Notes: a model not told the origin generated them from the letters alone. Shown: positions 1-6,287, numbered from the stretch's first letter. The stretch is DNA of 7,291 nt from Leptospiraceae bacterium UBA2033 (GCA_002333425.1 DDBL01000061.1:751-8041); one strand, 5' to 3'. Numbers and translations are program-made.

Positions 1-20
1 TTATACATTATATGTATAAA
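1..20 (+). promoter_or_regulatory. Perfect inverted repeat with overlapping -10-like hexamer upstream of the ATPase gene
   Basis: Bases 1-8 (TTATACAT) and 12-19 (ATGTATAA) are exact reverse complements around a 3-nt spacer, a form typical of a dimeric repressor site. TATAAA at 15-20 matches the sigma70 -10 consensus at 5 of 6 positions and would start transcription around 27-29, at the second ATG of the gene. The -35 region lies outside the window. The dyad is seen directly; the promoter and operator roles are inferred. An AT-rich dyad can also arise by chance. Confidence 0.4.
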
Positions 21-28
21 TGTCAACC

Positions 29-1363
29 ATGAAACGAAAGTTATACCTGAAATTGCTAGAATGGCGAAATTCGCCCTACCGAAAGCCTCTGATTTTGCGA
101 GGAGCAAGGCAGGTTGGGAAATCGTTTCTTGTGAGAGAATTTGGCAAAACTGAGTTTTCTAATTTTATCGAGATTAATTTTGAATTACAACCTGAGTTGA
201 AAAATTCTTTCCAGGAGAAAAAACCGCAAAACATTCTGAAAAAATTAGAACTCATTTTAAACAGAAAAATAGAATCTGAAAATACGATTCTATTTCTAGA
301 TGAAATCCAAGAGTGCCCAGAAGCAATTCTCTCTCTTCGTTATTTTCACGAGCAAATGCCGACACTTGCTGTAATTGCTGCGGGTTCGCTTTTAGAGTTT
401 GCATTAAATTCAGAAGAATATCGTTCGCCTGTAGGAAGAATTCAATTTCTTCACCTTTACCCGCTTAGTTTTCAAGAATTTTTGAACGCAATGGGTGAGA
501 CTATTCTTTTAGATTTTTTGCACGAAGTAAAATTTTCCGACGAATTTGAATTAGCCGTTCATGAAAAATTATTAAACTTATACAAGGATTATTTAATTGT
601 AGGTGGAATGCCGGAAGCCGTAAAAGTTTATACAGAGACAAAAGACTTTATAAAAGTAAAACAAATTCAACTTTCTCTTTTACAAACTTATCGAAATGAT
701 TTTTCTAAATATGCGGGTAAGGTCAAACAAAAGTATTTAGAGAAGGTATTCTATAGTATCCACACAATGCTTGGAAAAAAAATTCGTTATTCCGAAATTG
801 ATAGGGAAACTCCATCGAGAGAATTAAAAAACGCTGTAGAACTTTTAGAATCTGCCGGTGTCGTGAATCGGATTGTAGGCACGAATAATACCGAACTTCC
901 ACTTTCCTACTATGCAAAAGATAACTTCTACAAACTTACTTTTTTAGATACAGGGCTTTCGTTAAAGGCAAGTGGACTCGAAGATACGATCCTGACTTCT
1001 CCTAATATACTTGGAGTCTATGAAGGTGGACTTGCAGAACAATTTGTAGGACAAGAGTTACTTGCAGAATCAAATCCAGAAGAAAGAGTAAAATTATTTT
1101 ACTGGGAAAGATTTAAACGAGGGAGTAGTGCAGAGATAGATTATCTTTATGTGAATAAATCAGAAGTTTATCCCATAGAAGTCAAAGCGGGAAAAACAGG
1201 AAGTTTGAAAAGTTTGAAATTATATAAACAGGAAATACAAAATCAGATATCTATTCGTTACTCCAAACTTCCTTTATCTTATTACGAGGGGCTACTTTCG
1301 ATTCCCCTCTATATGATTTCTGAAACTACAAGACTTTTAGAAGAAATTAAAAATAAGTCTTAA
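29..1363 (+). CDS. P-loop ATPase with C-terminal DUF4143 (AAA_14 family)
   Basis: This encodes a 444-residue cytosolic ATP-binding protein of the AAA_14/DUF4143 family, which is widespread, multi-copy and largely uncharacterised. Counting from ATG 29, Walker A is GARQVGKS (25-32), Walker B ends in LFLDE (D91, E92), AGS at 118-120 sits in the sensor position, and the family motifs VGR (135-137) and YLIVGGMPEA (188-197) follow. The C-terminal part has AEID (D371) then IEVKAG (E384, K386), the D...ExK pattern of a PD-(D/E)XK nuclease-like core. ATG 20 is also in frame. ATG 29 is preferred because family members usually begin MKRK-like and because a -10 hexamer at 15-20 would point to it; neither start has a Shine-Dalgarno. 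The length is normal and the gene appears intact. Its stop overlaps that of convergent argB. The family is well supported; a cellular role (defence, toxin-like, DNA repair) cannot be stated. Confidence 0.9.
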   Translation: MKRKLYLKLLEWRNSPYRKPLILRGARQVGKSFLVREFGKTEFSNFIEINFELQPELKNSFQEKKPQNILKKLELILNRKIESENTILFLDEIQECPEAILSLRYFHEQMPTLAVIAAGSLLEFALNSEEYRSPVGRIQFLHLYPLSFQEFLNAMGETILLDFLHEVKFSDEFELAVHEKLLNLYKDYLIVGGMPEAVKVYTETKDFIKVKQIQLSLLQTYRNDFSKYAGKVKQKYLEKVFYSIHTMLGKKIRYSEIDRETPSRELKNAVELLESAGVVNRIVGTNNTELPLSYYAKDNFYKLTFLDTGLSLKASGLEDTILTSPNILGVYEGGLAEQFVGQELLAESNPEERVKLFYWERFKRGSSAEIDYLYVNKSEVYPIEVKAGKTGSLKSLKLYKQEIQNQISIRYSKLPLSYYEGLLSIPLYMISETTRLLEEIKNKS

Positions 1364-2232
1364 CCTATCAAAGTTCCAATTCCTGTGGTAGTAAAAAGTT
1401 CTATCAAGAGCGAATGGGGGATTCGTCCATCTATGATATGAGTTTTTTTGACTCCATTTTGGATAGCGTCTAAACAGCATTCTACTTTCGGGATCATTCC
1501 ACCAGAAATATCTCCAGATTGAATATATTCTTGAACTTGCATTTCATTTAGGGAAATTGCTAATTGCCCACTGATGTGAATACCTTGTGTATCTGTTAAA
1601 AGAATTAACTTTTCTGCTCCCAATGCTCCTGCAATTGCTCCTGCAATTGTGTCTGCATTAATGTTTAATGCCTGACCATTTATATCTTCTGCAACGGGCG
1701 AAATAACTGGAATGATATTTGCATCAAGCAAAGATTGGAGAAATGATTTATTTATCTTTGTGATTTTTCCAACGAATCCAACATCGACTAATTCTATTTT
1801 GCCGCTCTCGTCTTTTGTTTCAATTTTTTGGATTTCACCAACTGCAAGTTTTCCATCTCGACCAGAAATTCCAACTGCATTTCCGCCTTTCGAGTTTATG
1901 AGACTTACAATTTGTTTGTTTAACTTTCCGGATAAAACCATTTCAACAACTTCCATTGTTTTCTCATCTGTGACTCTGTGCCCTCGAATAAACTTTACTG
2001 GCAATTTTAATATGTCCAAGATTTGGTTGATTTCAGGACCACCACCATGTACGATAATCGGATGAATTCCTAAGTATTTCAAAAGAACAATATCTCGTGC
2101 AAAGGATTCTTTTAAGTCTTCTTTAATCATGGCTGCTCCGCCATATTTAATGACTAGAGTTTTATTCGCGAATTCGGTAATATAGGGTAGGGCTTCTAAG
2201 ATGTTTTTTATTTTTGAAATATTTTCTTCCAT
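1360..2232 (-). CDS. argB: Acetylglutamate kinase
   Basis: This cytosolic enzyme phosphorylates N-acetyl-L-glutamate with ATP, the second step of arginine synthesis. The 290 residues carry the amino-acid-kinase landmarks in order: LVIKYGG (K29), HGGGPEI (62-68), GHRVTD (84-89), GISGRDG (121-127), NINAD (190-194), LLTDTQGI (211-218) and GGMIPK (K249). The C-terminus reads DGRIPHSLL (268-276) then GIGTLI. An N-terminal helix of about 20 residues precedes the first lysine motif. That extension, with the GIGT tail, is characteristic of hexameric, arginine-inhibited enzymes such as those of Pseudomonas and Thermotoga and is missing from the E. coli enzyme, so feedback inhibition by arginine is inferred. 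No other arg gene is in view. The start has no clear Shine-Dalgarno; ATG 2232 is chosen because the N-terminal helix is complete there and no in-frame start closer to the core fits. Confidence 0.97.
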   Translation of the reverse strand: MEENISKIKNILEALPYITEFANKTLVIKYGGAAMIKEDLKESFARDIVLLKYLGIHPIIVHGGGPEINQILDILKLPVKFIRGHRVTDEKTMEVVEMVLSGKLNKQIVSLINSKGGNAVGISGRDGKLAVGEIQKIETKDESGKIELVDVGFVGKITKINKSFLQSLLDANIIPVISPVAEDINGQALNINADTIAGAIAGALGAEKLILLTDTQGIHISGQLAISLNEMQVQEYIQSGDISGGMIPKVECCLDAIQNGVKKTHIIDGRIPHSLLIELFTTTGIGTLIG

Positions 2233-2296
2233 GTTTATACTGAGCCTATCGAATGTATTAAGAATCTATCTTTTTGTAAGGGACAAATCCTAAAAG

Positions 2297-2343
2297 TTTT
2301 TTTTATTCTTGAGAGGAGTGATAGTTTCCCTAAAATGGACGTA
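2297..2343 (+). promoter_or_regulatory. Predicted sigma70-type promoter of the patatin-GH5 operon, possibly leaderless
   Basis: TTGAGA at 2309-2314 (5 of 6 to TTGACA) lies 16 bp before TAAAAT at 2331-2336 (5 of 6 to TATAAT). A T8 run at 2297-2304 just upstream could act as an UP element. Transcription would start about 6-7 nt after the -10, at or next to the A of the patatin ATG (2343), giving a leaderless message. This agrees with the lack of a properly spaced Shine-Dalgarno: the purine run at 2311-2318 is 24 nt from the ATG and overlaps the -35. The boxes are read from sequence; activity is inferred. Confidence 0.5.
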
Positions 2344-3215
2344 TGAAAAAAGCTTTGATTTTATCTGGCGGTGGCGCACGAGGTGCATACCAAGCTGGTG
2401 TATATAAGTATCTTTCTGAGCAGAAATTTGTTCCCGATGTTATCTGTGGTACCTCTGTCGGTGCACTCAATGCTACTGCACTTGGATGTGGTTTTAGTCC
2501 AGAAAAGTTAATCGAACTTTGGCGCAGTATTGAAACAGGCAATGTGATGCGCTATTCTATTTGGCAGAATATAACGGATATATTCCTCAGAAGATTTTCT
2601 CCTATGGTAGATACTACTCCTATGAAAAGACTCTTAGCACGTGAACTGGATTTTCAAAAACTTAGAAATTCGCCTGCAAAGATTTTTATTTCTGCGGTTA
2701 ATATTAGTAATTCGGAGCTTGTGTATTTTTCAAATGAAGAAATAGGAATTCAACACTTAATGGCGTCGTCTGCTATTCCAGTTGTATTTCCCTGGCAGTA
2801 TGTAAATGGGCAACCATATTGGGATGGCGGGCTAATGGCAAATACCCCCATAGCTCCGGCGATTGATGAGGAAGCAAAAGATATTATTGTAGTTTTACTT
2901 TCTCCTGTTGGAAAAGTTCAGATGGATTTACCTAAGTCTAGAAAAGAAGCTTTAGAAAGAGTATTTGAAATGACTTTGATTGCTTCGTACCAAGCGATTC
3001 GAAACAATATGGATTTTACGGAAGTGCAAAATGATACTACTTCGTTCATTTCCTTTTTTGATTATTTGATTCATAGCAAGAATATTAAAATTCGCGCTGT
3101 TAGTCCGAAAAACTTTTTGGGACTAAGAAGCATTTTAAACTTTAGCCATTTACAAGCGGACTCTTTGATTGAAATGGGATACAATGACGCAAAAGAACAA
3201 TTAGGTGCTCTTTAA
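2343..3215 (+). CDS. Patatin-like phospholipase / lipid acyl hydrolase
   Basis: This 290-residue patatin-fold serine hydrolase is expected to release fatty acids from phospholipids or glycolipids. The Gly-rich oxyanion loop SGGGARGAYQAG is at 8-19. The nucleophile elbow GTSVG (36-40) gives Ser38, and DGG (161-163) gives Asp161 of the catalytic Ser-Asp dyad. The conserved SSAIPVVFP lies just before the Asp block. No signal peptide or membrane segment is seen, so it resembles the short cytosolic RssA-like bacterial patatins rather than secreted ExoU-like or outer-membrane forms. The first ATG before KKALILSGGG is taken as start. A 3-codon ORF (ATG 2335, stop 2344-2346) overlaps this start as ATGA. 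The gene is followed after 2 nt by a GH5 glycosidase, so the two are very probably co-transcribed and may act on the same glycolipid. The substrate is unknown. Confidence 0.93.
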   Translation: MKKALILSGGGARGAYQAGVYKYLSEQKFVPDVICGTSVGALNATALGCGFSPEKLIELWRSIETGNVMRYSIWQNITDIFLRRFSPMVDTTPMKRLLARELDFQKLRNSPAKIFISAVNISNSELVYFSNEEIGIQHLMASSAIPVVFPWQYVNGQPYWDGGLMANTPIAPAIDEEAKDIIVVLLSPVGKVQMDLPKSRKEALERVFEMTLIASYQAIRNNMDFTEVQNDTTSFISFFDYLIHSKNIKIRAVSPKNFLGLRSILNFSHLQADSLIEMGYNDAKEQLGAL

Positions 3216-3217
3216 GA

Positions 3218-5113
3218 ATGAATCGGCTTTACTCTAGAAATGGTTTTTTTGCAGATAAAAGTGGCGGCATAATACTATTACGCGGTGTGAATCTTGCTGG
3301 TAGTTCAAAAATTCCAATGATTCCAGATGGAACTACATCTTTGGATCAAACAGAAAGTTTTGTTGACCATAGAAATGTTTCTTTCATTGGAAGACCATTT
3401 TTAGAAGAAGAGGCTAATGAACATTTCGATCGACTTAAAAAATGGGGATTTAATTTTTTACGATTTTTAATTACTTGGGAAGCAATAGAACATGGCGGAC
3501 CGGGAATTTATGATGATGCATACATCGAATACATCGTCAGAATGATAAAGCTCGCAGAAAAAAAAGGTTTTTACTTATTTATTGATCCACATCAGGATGT
3601 TTGGTCTAGGTTTACGGGAGGGGACGGCGCACCTGGTTGGACATTGGAATCAATAGGAATTGATATTTTAAAATTAAAAGATGCTGAAATGGCTTATATT
3701 CATCATGCGCAGGGTAAAGAATATAAAAAAATGATTTGGCCTCAGAATTATCAGAAGTATCCGACGGCAACTTTGTTCTCTCTTTTTTTTGGCGGGAACG
3801 TGTTTGCTCCTAACTTAAAAATTGATGGACTTAATATCCAAGAATATCTTCAGACTCACTATTTAAAATCAATTCTAAGACTTGCTCGAAAAATTTCTAA
3901 ATTTAAAAATGTAGTAGGGTTTGGATCTTTAAATGAACCTTCACCTGGTTTTATTGGGAGAAAAACGTTAACCGAGTTTGGTGGAATGGGAAATGGAATT
4001 ATTCATGCATCTACTCCGTTTCAAGAAATGTATGCATCAGAAGGAGTATCTTGTAGCATTGACGTTAAATTTCTTCTTGGTCATTTAGGGCTAATCGTTG
4101 GTAAACACGCAATGAATCCTGAAGGAATTTCTATTTGGAAAAAGGGGCATATCTGTGTTTGGCGTAGACATGGAGTTTGGAATTATGATCCGAATGGTGC
4201 TCCTATGCTTTTAAAATCTGATTATTTTTCTAAAGTCAATGGTAGGACGATTGATTTTTATTCTGATTTTATGAAGCCTTTTATAAAGTCTTTTAAAACA
4301 TCTTTGCAAAAGGTGAATAAGCAGTTTTTTATTTTTATAGAAAGTGACCCAACTAAATTGGAATTAAAATGGGATGAGAAGGATAAGAAAGGTTATGCGT
4401 CAGTTGTAAATGCAAGTCATTGGTATGACGGAGTTCTGTTATTTACAAAAAAACATTTAGATTGGTTTGGTGTAAATGGTTTTAAAATGAAACCTGTTTT
4501 TGGTAAAGATGCAGTTAAGGAAATGTACAGTGATTCAATCGAAAGTATTAAACAGATGTCTATTTCGGAAATGAATTCTTGCCCAACTTTGATTGGAGAA
4601 ACGGGTGTTCCTATGGACATGGAAGGGGCTACTGCGTATAAGACGCAAGATTATAGCAAACAAGAATTAGCTATGGATGCAATTTTTAGAGCTATAGAAA
4701 ATAATTTAGTGAATGTGACAGTTTGGAATTATACACCAGATAATACTCATTTGTTGGGAGATCGATGGAACGAGGAAGACCTATCCATTTATTCAAAAGA
4801 TACGCCGAGTGAAGTATGTAAAGATGGCGGTCGTGGAACAAAAGCATTTTCTCGCCCCTATCCAATTTTGACAGAAGGAAATCCTGTTTCTTTGTATTTT
4901 GATTTAGCAAAGGGTTTGTTTAAATATTCGTTCAGAAGAGGGGATTTTGATAAAGGCTCTTGTGTTATATTTATCCCTGAAGTTCATTATGCGGCAGGAT
5001 TTAAAGTTTTAATAAATGCTGGTACGTACATCTATAAAAAGGACAAAAATCTGCTATTTTTTCAGGGTGAGACTGGTGTGGATTTGTATGGAATCACAGT
5101 TTTGCGAGATTAG
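3218..5113 (+). CDS. GH5-family glycosidase of the endoglycoceramidase / steryl-beta-glucosidase type
   Basis: This 631-residue retaining beta-glycosidase has a (beta/alpha)8 fold. It has LRGVNLAGS (21-29), RFLITWEAIE (82-91), PHQDVW (124-129), GAPGWTLE (137-144), the acid/base motif LNEP (E240), HWYDG (401-405), the nucleophile in IGETGVP (E461), and TVWNYTPDNTH (501-511) with EEDLSIYS. A C-terminal stretch from about 545 looks like the small beta-sandwich of this group. These motifs resemble the fungal EGCrP/Egh1 enzymes (GH5_12 from memory), which cut glucose from glucosylceramide or sterylglucoside; that assignment is recall, not a search. No signal peptide is visible, so a cytosolic enzyme acting on imported or internal glycolipid is inferred. 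AGGTG at 3203-3207, 10 nt before the ATG, can serve as ribosome binding site, and the 2-nt gap from the patatin stop suggests coupled translation. Both catalytic glutamates are present, so it should be active. Confidence 0.88.
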   Translation: MNRLYSRNGFFADKSGGIILLRGVNLAGSSKIPMIPDGTTSLDQTESFVDHRNVSFIGRPFLEEEANEHFDRLKKWGFNFLRFLITWEAIEHGGPGIYDDAYIEYIVRMIKLAEKKGFYLFIDPHQDVWSRFTGGDGAPGWTLESIGIDILKLKDAEMAYIHHAQGKEYKKMIWPQNYQKYPTATLFSLFFGGNVFAPNLKIDGLNIQEYLQTHYLKSILRLARKISKFKNVVGFGSLNEPSPGFIGRKTLTEFGGMGNGIIHASTPFQEMYASEGVSCSIDVKFLLGHLGLIVGKHAMNPEGISIWKKGHICVWRRHGVWNYDPNGAPMLLKSDYFSKVNGRTIDFYSDFMKPFIKSFKTSLQKVNKQFFIFIESDPTKLELKWDEKDKKGYASVVNASHWYDGVLLFTKKHLDWFGVNGFKMKPVFGKDAVKEMYSDSIESIKQMSISEMNSCPTLIGETGVPMDMEGATAYKTQDYSKQELAMDAIFRAIENNLVNVTVWNYTPDNTHLLGDRWNEEDLSIYSKDTPSEVCKDGGRGTKAFSRPYPILTEGNPVSLYFDLAKGLFKYSFRRGDFDKGSCVIFIPEVHYAAGFKVLINAGTYIYKKDKNLLFFQGETGVDLYGITVLRD

Positions 5114-5214
5114 TAAAAGCGACTAATAGGTCTTATCTTCAAAAATTTTTAAGGTGTCATTTTTTTGCAATTTGCATGAAACATTTTCGTAGTATTTATC
5201 GTATATGTCAAAAT

Positions 5215-5255
5215 TATACTTGAAAAAAACTAGTAAAGTATTTCAAGTTTTACTA
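5215..5255 (+). promoter_or_regulatory. Leader of the response regulator gene: -10-like box and overlapping inverted repeats
   Basis: TATACT at 5215-5220 matches the -10 consensus at 5 of 6 positions, but no good -35 lies at the right distance. ACTTGAAA (5218-5225) is the exact reverse complement of TTTCAAGT (5241-5248), with a 15-nt loop. TAGTAAA (5231-5237) is the exact reverse complement of TTTACTA (5249-5255), which includes the first base of the start codon. The two stems overlap in 5231-5248 and cannot form together. This could be an autoregulatory operator or a translational switch. The repeats are seen; function is inferred. Confidence 0.4.
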
Positions 5256-5872
5256 TGTATAAACTAATTTTAGCTGATGATCATCCTGTGATTAGAGAAG
5301 GTCTAAAAGCCTATTTAAAAGACTCTAATACGTTTTCTTTAGAAGGTATGGCTTCAAACGCCGAAGAGTTATGGCAAATGGTGTCAACTCTCAAACCCGA
5401 CGTTATTATGACTGATTTGGATATGCCTGGTTCCAATACTTTTGAAGTTTTAAAAAGAATGAAAGACGAGTTTCCAGGAATTAAAAAAGTAATTTTTACT
5501 TTCCACGAAGAGAAATCTTTTTTCTTAAAATCTGTAGAAGCTGGTATAAATGGTTATATTTTAAAATCAGAACCATTTGAAATGATTTCTCCACTTCTAA
5601 ATTCCATTATCGATGGAGGGTTTGCTGCTTCTCCCAAAATGCAAAAGTATTTGGTGTCACACTCTAAAGATGCTATCGGTTACGATTCATTAACCCCAAG
5701 AGAGAAGGAAGTTTTGGTATTCATAGCAAAAGGGCATTCCAATTTGGAGATTGCTGAGAAATTTCAGCTATCAGTGAGGACTATCGAGTTTCACAAAAAT
5801 AATATTAAAGAAAAACTAAATCTAAAAAGTCTAGCTGAGATTATTCAGTATTGTAGTACTTTGGATATATAA
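5255..5872 (+). CDS. NarL/FixJ-family response regulator (REC + LuxR-type HTH)
   Basis: This 205-residue two-component transcription factor has a receiver domain (about 1-120) with the acidic pair D8-D9, phospho-acceptor D54 in MTDLDMPG, switch T82 and K104 in GYILK. A short linker leads to a LuxR/GerE-type helix-turn-helix (about 144-200) with LTPREKEVL, the recognition-helix region SVRTIEFHKNNI and KLNLKS. All phosphorylation residues are present, so it should be controlled by phosphorylation from a histidine kinase. No kinase gene is in the window, making it an orphan here. The start is the ATG immediately before YKLILADDH, which fits the family N-terminus exactly. No good Shine-Dalgarno precedes it; a dyad covers the leader and may be a self-binding site. 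The target genes are unknown; neighbours on either side are only candidates. Confidence 0.94.
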   Translation: MYKLILADDHPVIREGLKAYLKDSNTFSLEGMASNAEELWQMVSTLKPDVIMTDLDMPGSNTFEVLKRMKDEFPGIKKVIFTFHEEKSFFLKSVEAGINGYILKSEPFEMISPLLNSIIDGGFAASPKMQKYLVSHSKDAIGYDSLTPREKEVLVFIAKGHSNLEIAEKFQLSVRTIEFHKNNIKEKLNLKSLAEIIQYCSTLDI

Positions 5873-5896
5873 ATTCCCACAGTCCAAATATTGTGT

Positions 5897-5930
5897 AGAT
5901 TTTATTAAGGTGACTTTTTCACAAAAATCT
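5897..5930 (+). repeat. Hairpin 1 downstream of the response regulator gene
   Basis: AGATTTT (5897-5903) pairs perfectly with AAAATCT (5924-5930). Inside, GTGA (5910-5913) pairs with TCAC (5919-5922) around a CTTTT loop, giving a two-part stem 24 nt after the stop codon. No T-run follows, so it is not a standard terminator. Confidence 0.4.
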
Positions 5931-5968
5931 AGTTCGCTGAGAATATGCGAAAATCCTCTCAGTGAACT
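5931..5968 (+). repeat. Hairpin 2: 12-bp stem
   Basis: AGTTCGCTGAGA (5931-5942) pairs with TCTCAGTGAACT (5957-5968) with one G-U wobble and a 14-nt loop; 5930/5969 can add a T-A pair. It abuts hairpin 1 directly. The one change is a wobble, not a mismatch, which is compatible with selection on RNA structure but proves nothing alone. No T-run follows. Confidence 0.5.
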
Positions 5969-6016
5969 ACGGATCTTCTATCTTACATATTTCTAATTTA
6001 GATACTCATCTTACGC

Positions 6017-6065
6017 AAATTACAGATTTCAAAAGTGTTTTAGAAAAATTTGGAATCTGCAATTT
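6017..6065 (+). repeat. Hairpin 3: 17-position stem with one mismatch
   Basis: Bases 6017-6033 pair with 6049-6065 at 16 of 17 positions, including one G-U wobble and one A-C mismatch (6022/6060), around a 15-nt loop. The core is CAGATTTC against GGAATCTG. The right arm ends in a T5 run (6063-6067), so it might act as a weak intrinsic terminator for transcripts from the response regulator gene. Confidence 0.45.
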
Positions 6066-6087
6066 TTCTAATAGACTAATAAAAATA

Positions 6088-6163
6088 CGGGTTTGGGCGG
6101 TAGCCCAAGTTGCCGACAGGCTCCCTGTCAACTCACCTTAAATACTTGAGCGTAAGGTGAGTT
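6088..6163. ncRNA. GC-rich triple-hairpin island: candidate structured RNA or dispersed palindromic repeat
   Basis: This 76-nt stretch is about 54% GC by hand count, in AT-rich surroundings. Hairpin 4 is TTGGGC (6093-6098) with GCCCAA (6103-6108) and a GGTA loop. Hairpin 5 is GACAGG (6115-6120) with CCTGTC (6124-6129) and a CTC loop, closed by AGTT (6108-6111) with AACT (6130-6133) after a GCC bulge. Hairpin 6 is the perfect 11-bp stem 6130-6140/6153-6163. AACT at 6130-6133 can pair in hairpin 5 or 6 but not both. It matches no riboswitch, tmRNA, SRP RNA or tRNA that I recognise. A REP-like dispersed repeat is the main alternative. The strand is unknown; the T-run lies on the + side. Confidence 0.4.
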
Positions 6164-6184
6164 AGATATTATTTTTTTTATTTT
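6130..6184 (+). terminator. Probable intrinsic terminator (perfect 11-bp stem plus T-run)
   Basis: AACTCACCTTA (6130-6140) pairs perfectly with TAAGGTGAGTT (6153-6163) around a 12-nt loop. After 8 nt comes a T8 run (6172-6179), then ATTTT. The distance to the T-run is longer than ideal. It would end + strand transcripts coming from the response regulator gene or from the structured RNA before the next operon. Confidence 0.5.
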
Positions 6185-6205
6185 AAAAAAAATAGCTCTG
6201 TCTAA

Positions 6206-6221
6206 TTTGTTAAGTAACAAA
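6206..6221. promoter_or_regulatory. Operator-like palindrome
   Basis: TTTGTTA (6206-6212) and TAACAAA (6215-6221) are exact reverse complements with a 2-nt spacer. The short compact form suggests a protein-binding dyad more than an RNA hairpin. It lies 160 nt upstream of the next gene. Confidence 0.3.
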
Positions 6222-6271
6222 ATAAAATCTCGAATAAGTTTATTTGTGCAAGTAAAGTTATTCACGAAGAG

Positions 6272-6287
6272 GATAACATTAGTTATC
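6272..6287. promoter_or_regulatory. Second operator-like palindrome
   Basis: GATAAC (6272-6277) and GTTATC (6282-6287) are exact reverse complements around ATTA. It sits just upstream of an AT-rich stretch (TAATAT at 6307-6312) that could be a weak -10, so it would overlap the -35 region of such a promoter. The role is inferred. Confidence 0.3.

Noticed and set aside
723..917. Minus-strand open frame inside the ATPase gene
   Set aside because: Short shadow of a real gene; same reasoning applies to the minus-strand frames at 2330-2542, 4417-4620, 4692-4910 and 6953-7141 (the last opposite the MBOAT gene).
1712..2065. Open frame on the + strand opposite argB
   Set aside because: It is the antisense shadow of the well-supported argB coding sequence; its protein has no family character.
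2234..2239. TATAAA on the minus strand just before the argB ATG as a -10 box
   Set aside because: It ends one base from the start codon, so transcription would begin inside the gene; no start codon fits a leaderless message from it.
2311..2320. Purine run GAGAGGAGTG as the patatin ribosome binding site
   Set aside because: It is about 24 nt from the ATG, too far, and overlaps the predicted -35 element.
5137..5166. Terminator after the GH5 gene (AAAAATTTTT dyad and later T7 run)
   Set aside because: The stem is only A-T with weak flanking pairs and the T-run is separated from it by 9 nt; not convincing.
5962..6141. A 59-codon frame with GTG start ending at TAA 6139-6141
   Set aside because: No Shine-Dalgarno precedes it, it runs straight through several hairpin arms, and the protein shows no recognisable features. 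A small or decayed gene cannot be excluded.
6088..6163. Known riboswitch, tmRNA, SRP RNA or CRISPR repeat
   Set aside because: No conserved core of these RNAs was recognised, and the three hairpins are not copies of one another, so it is not a CRISPR array.
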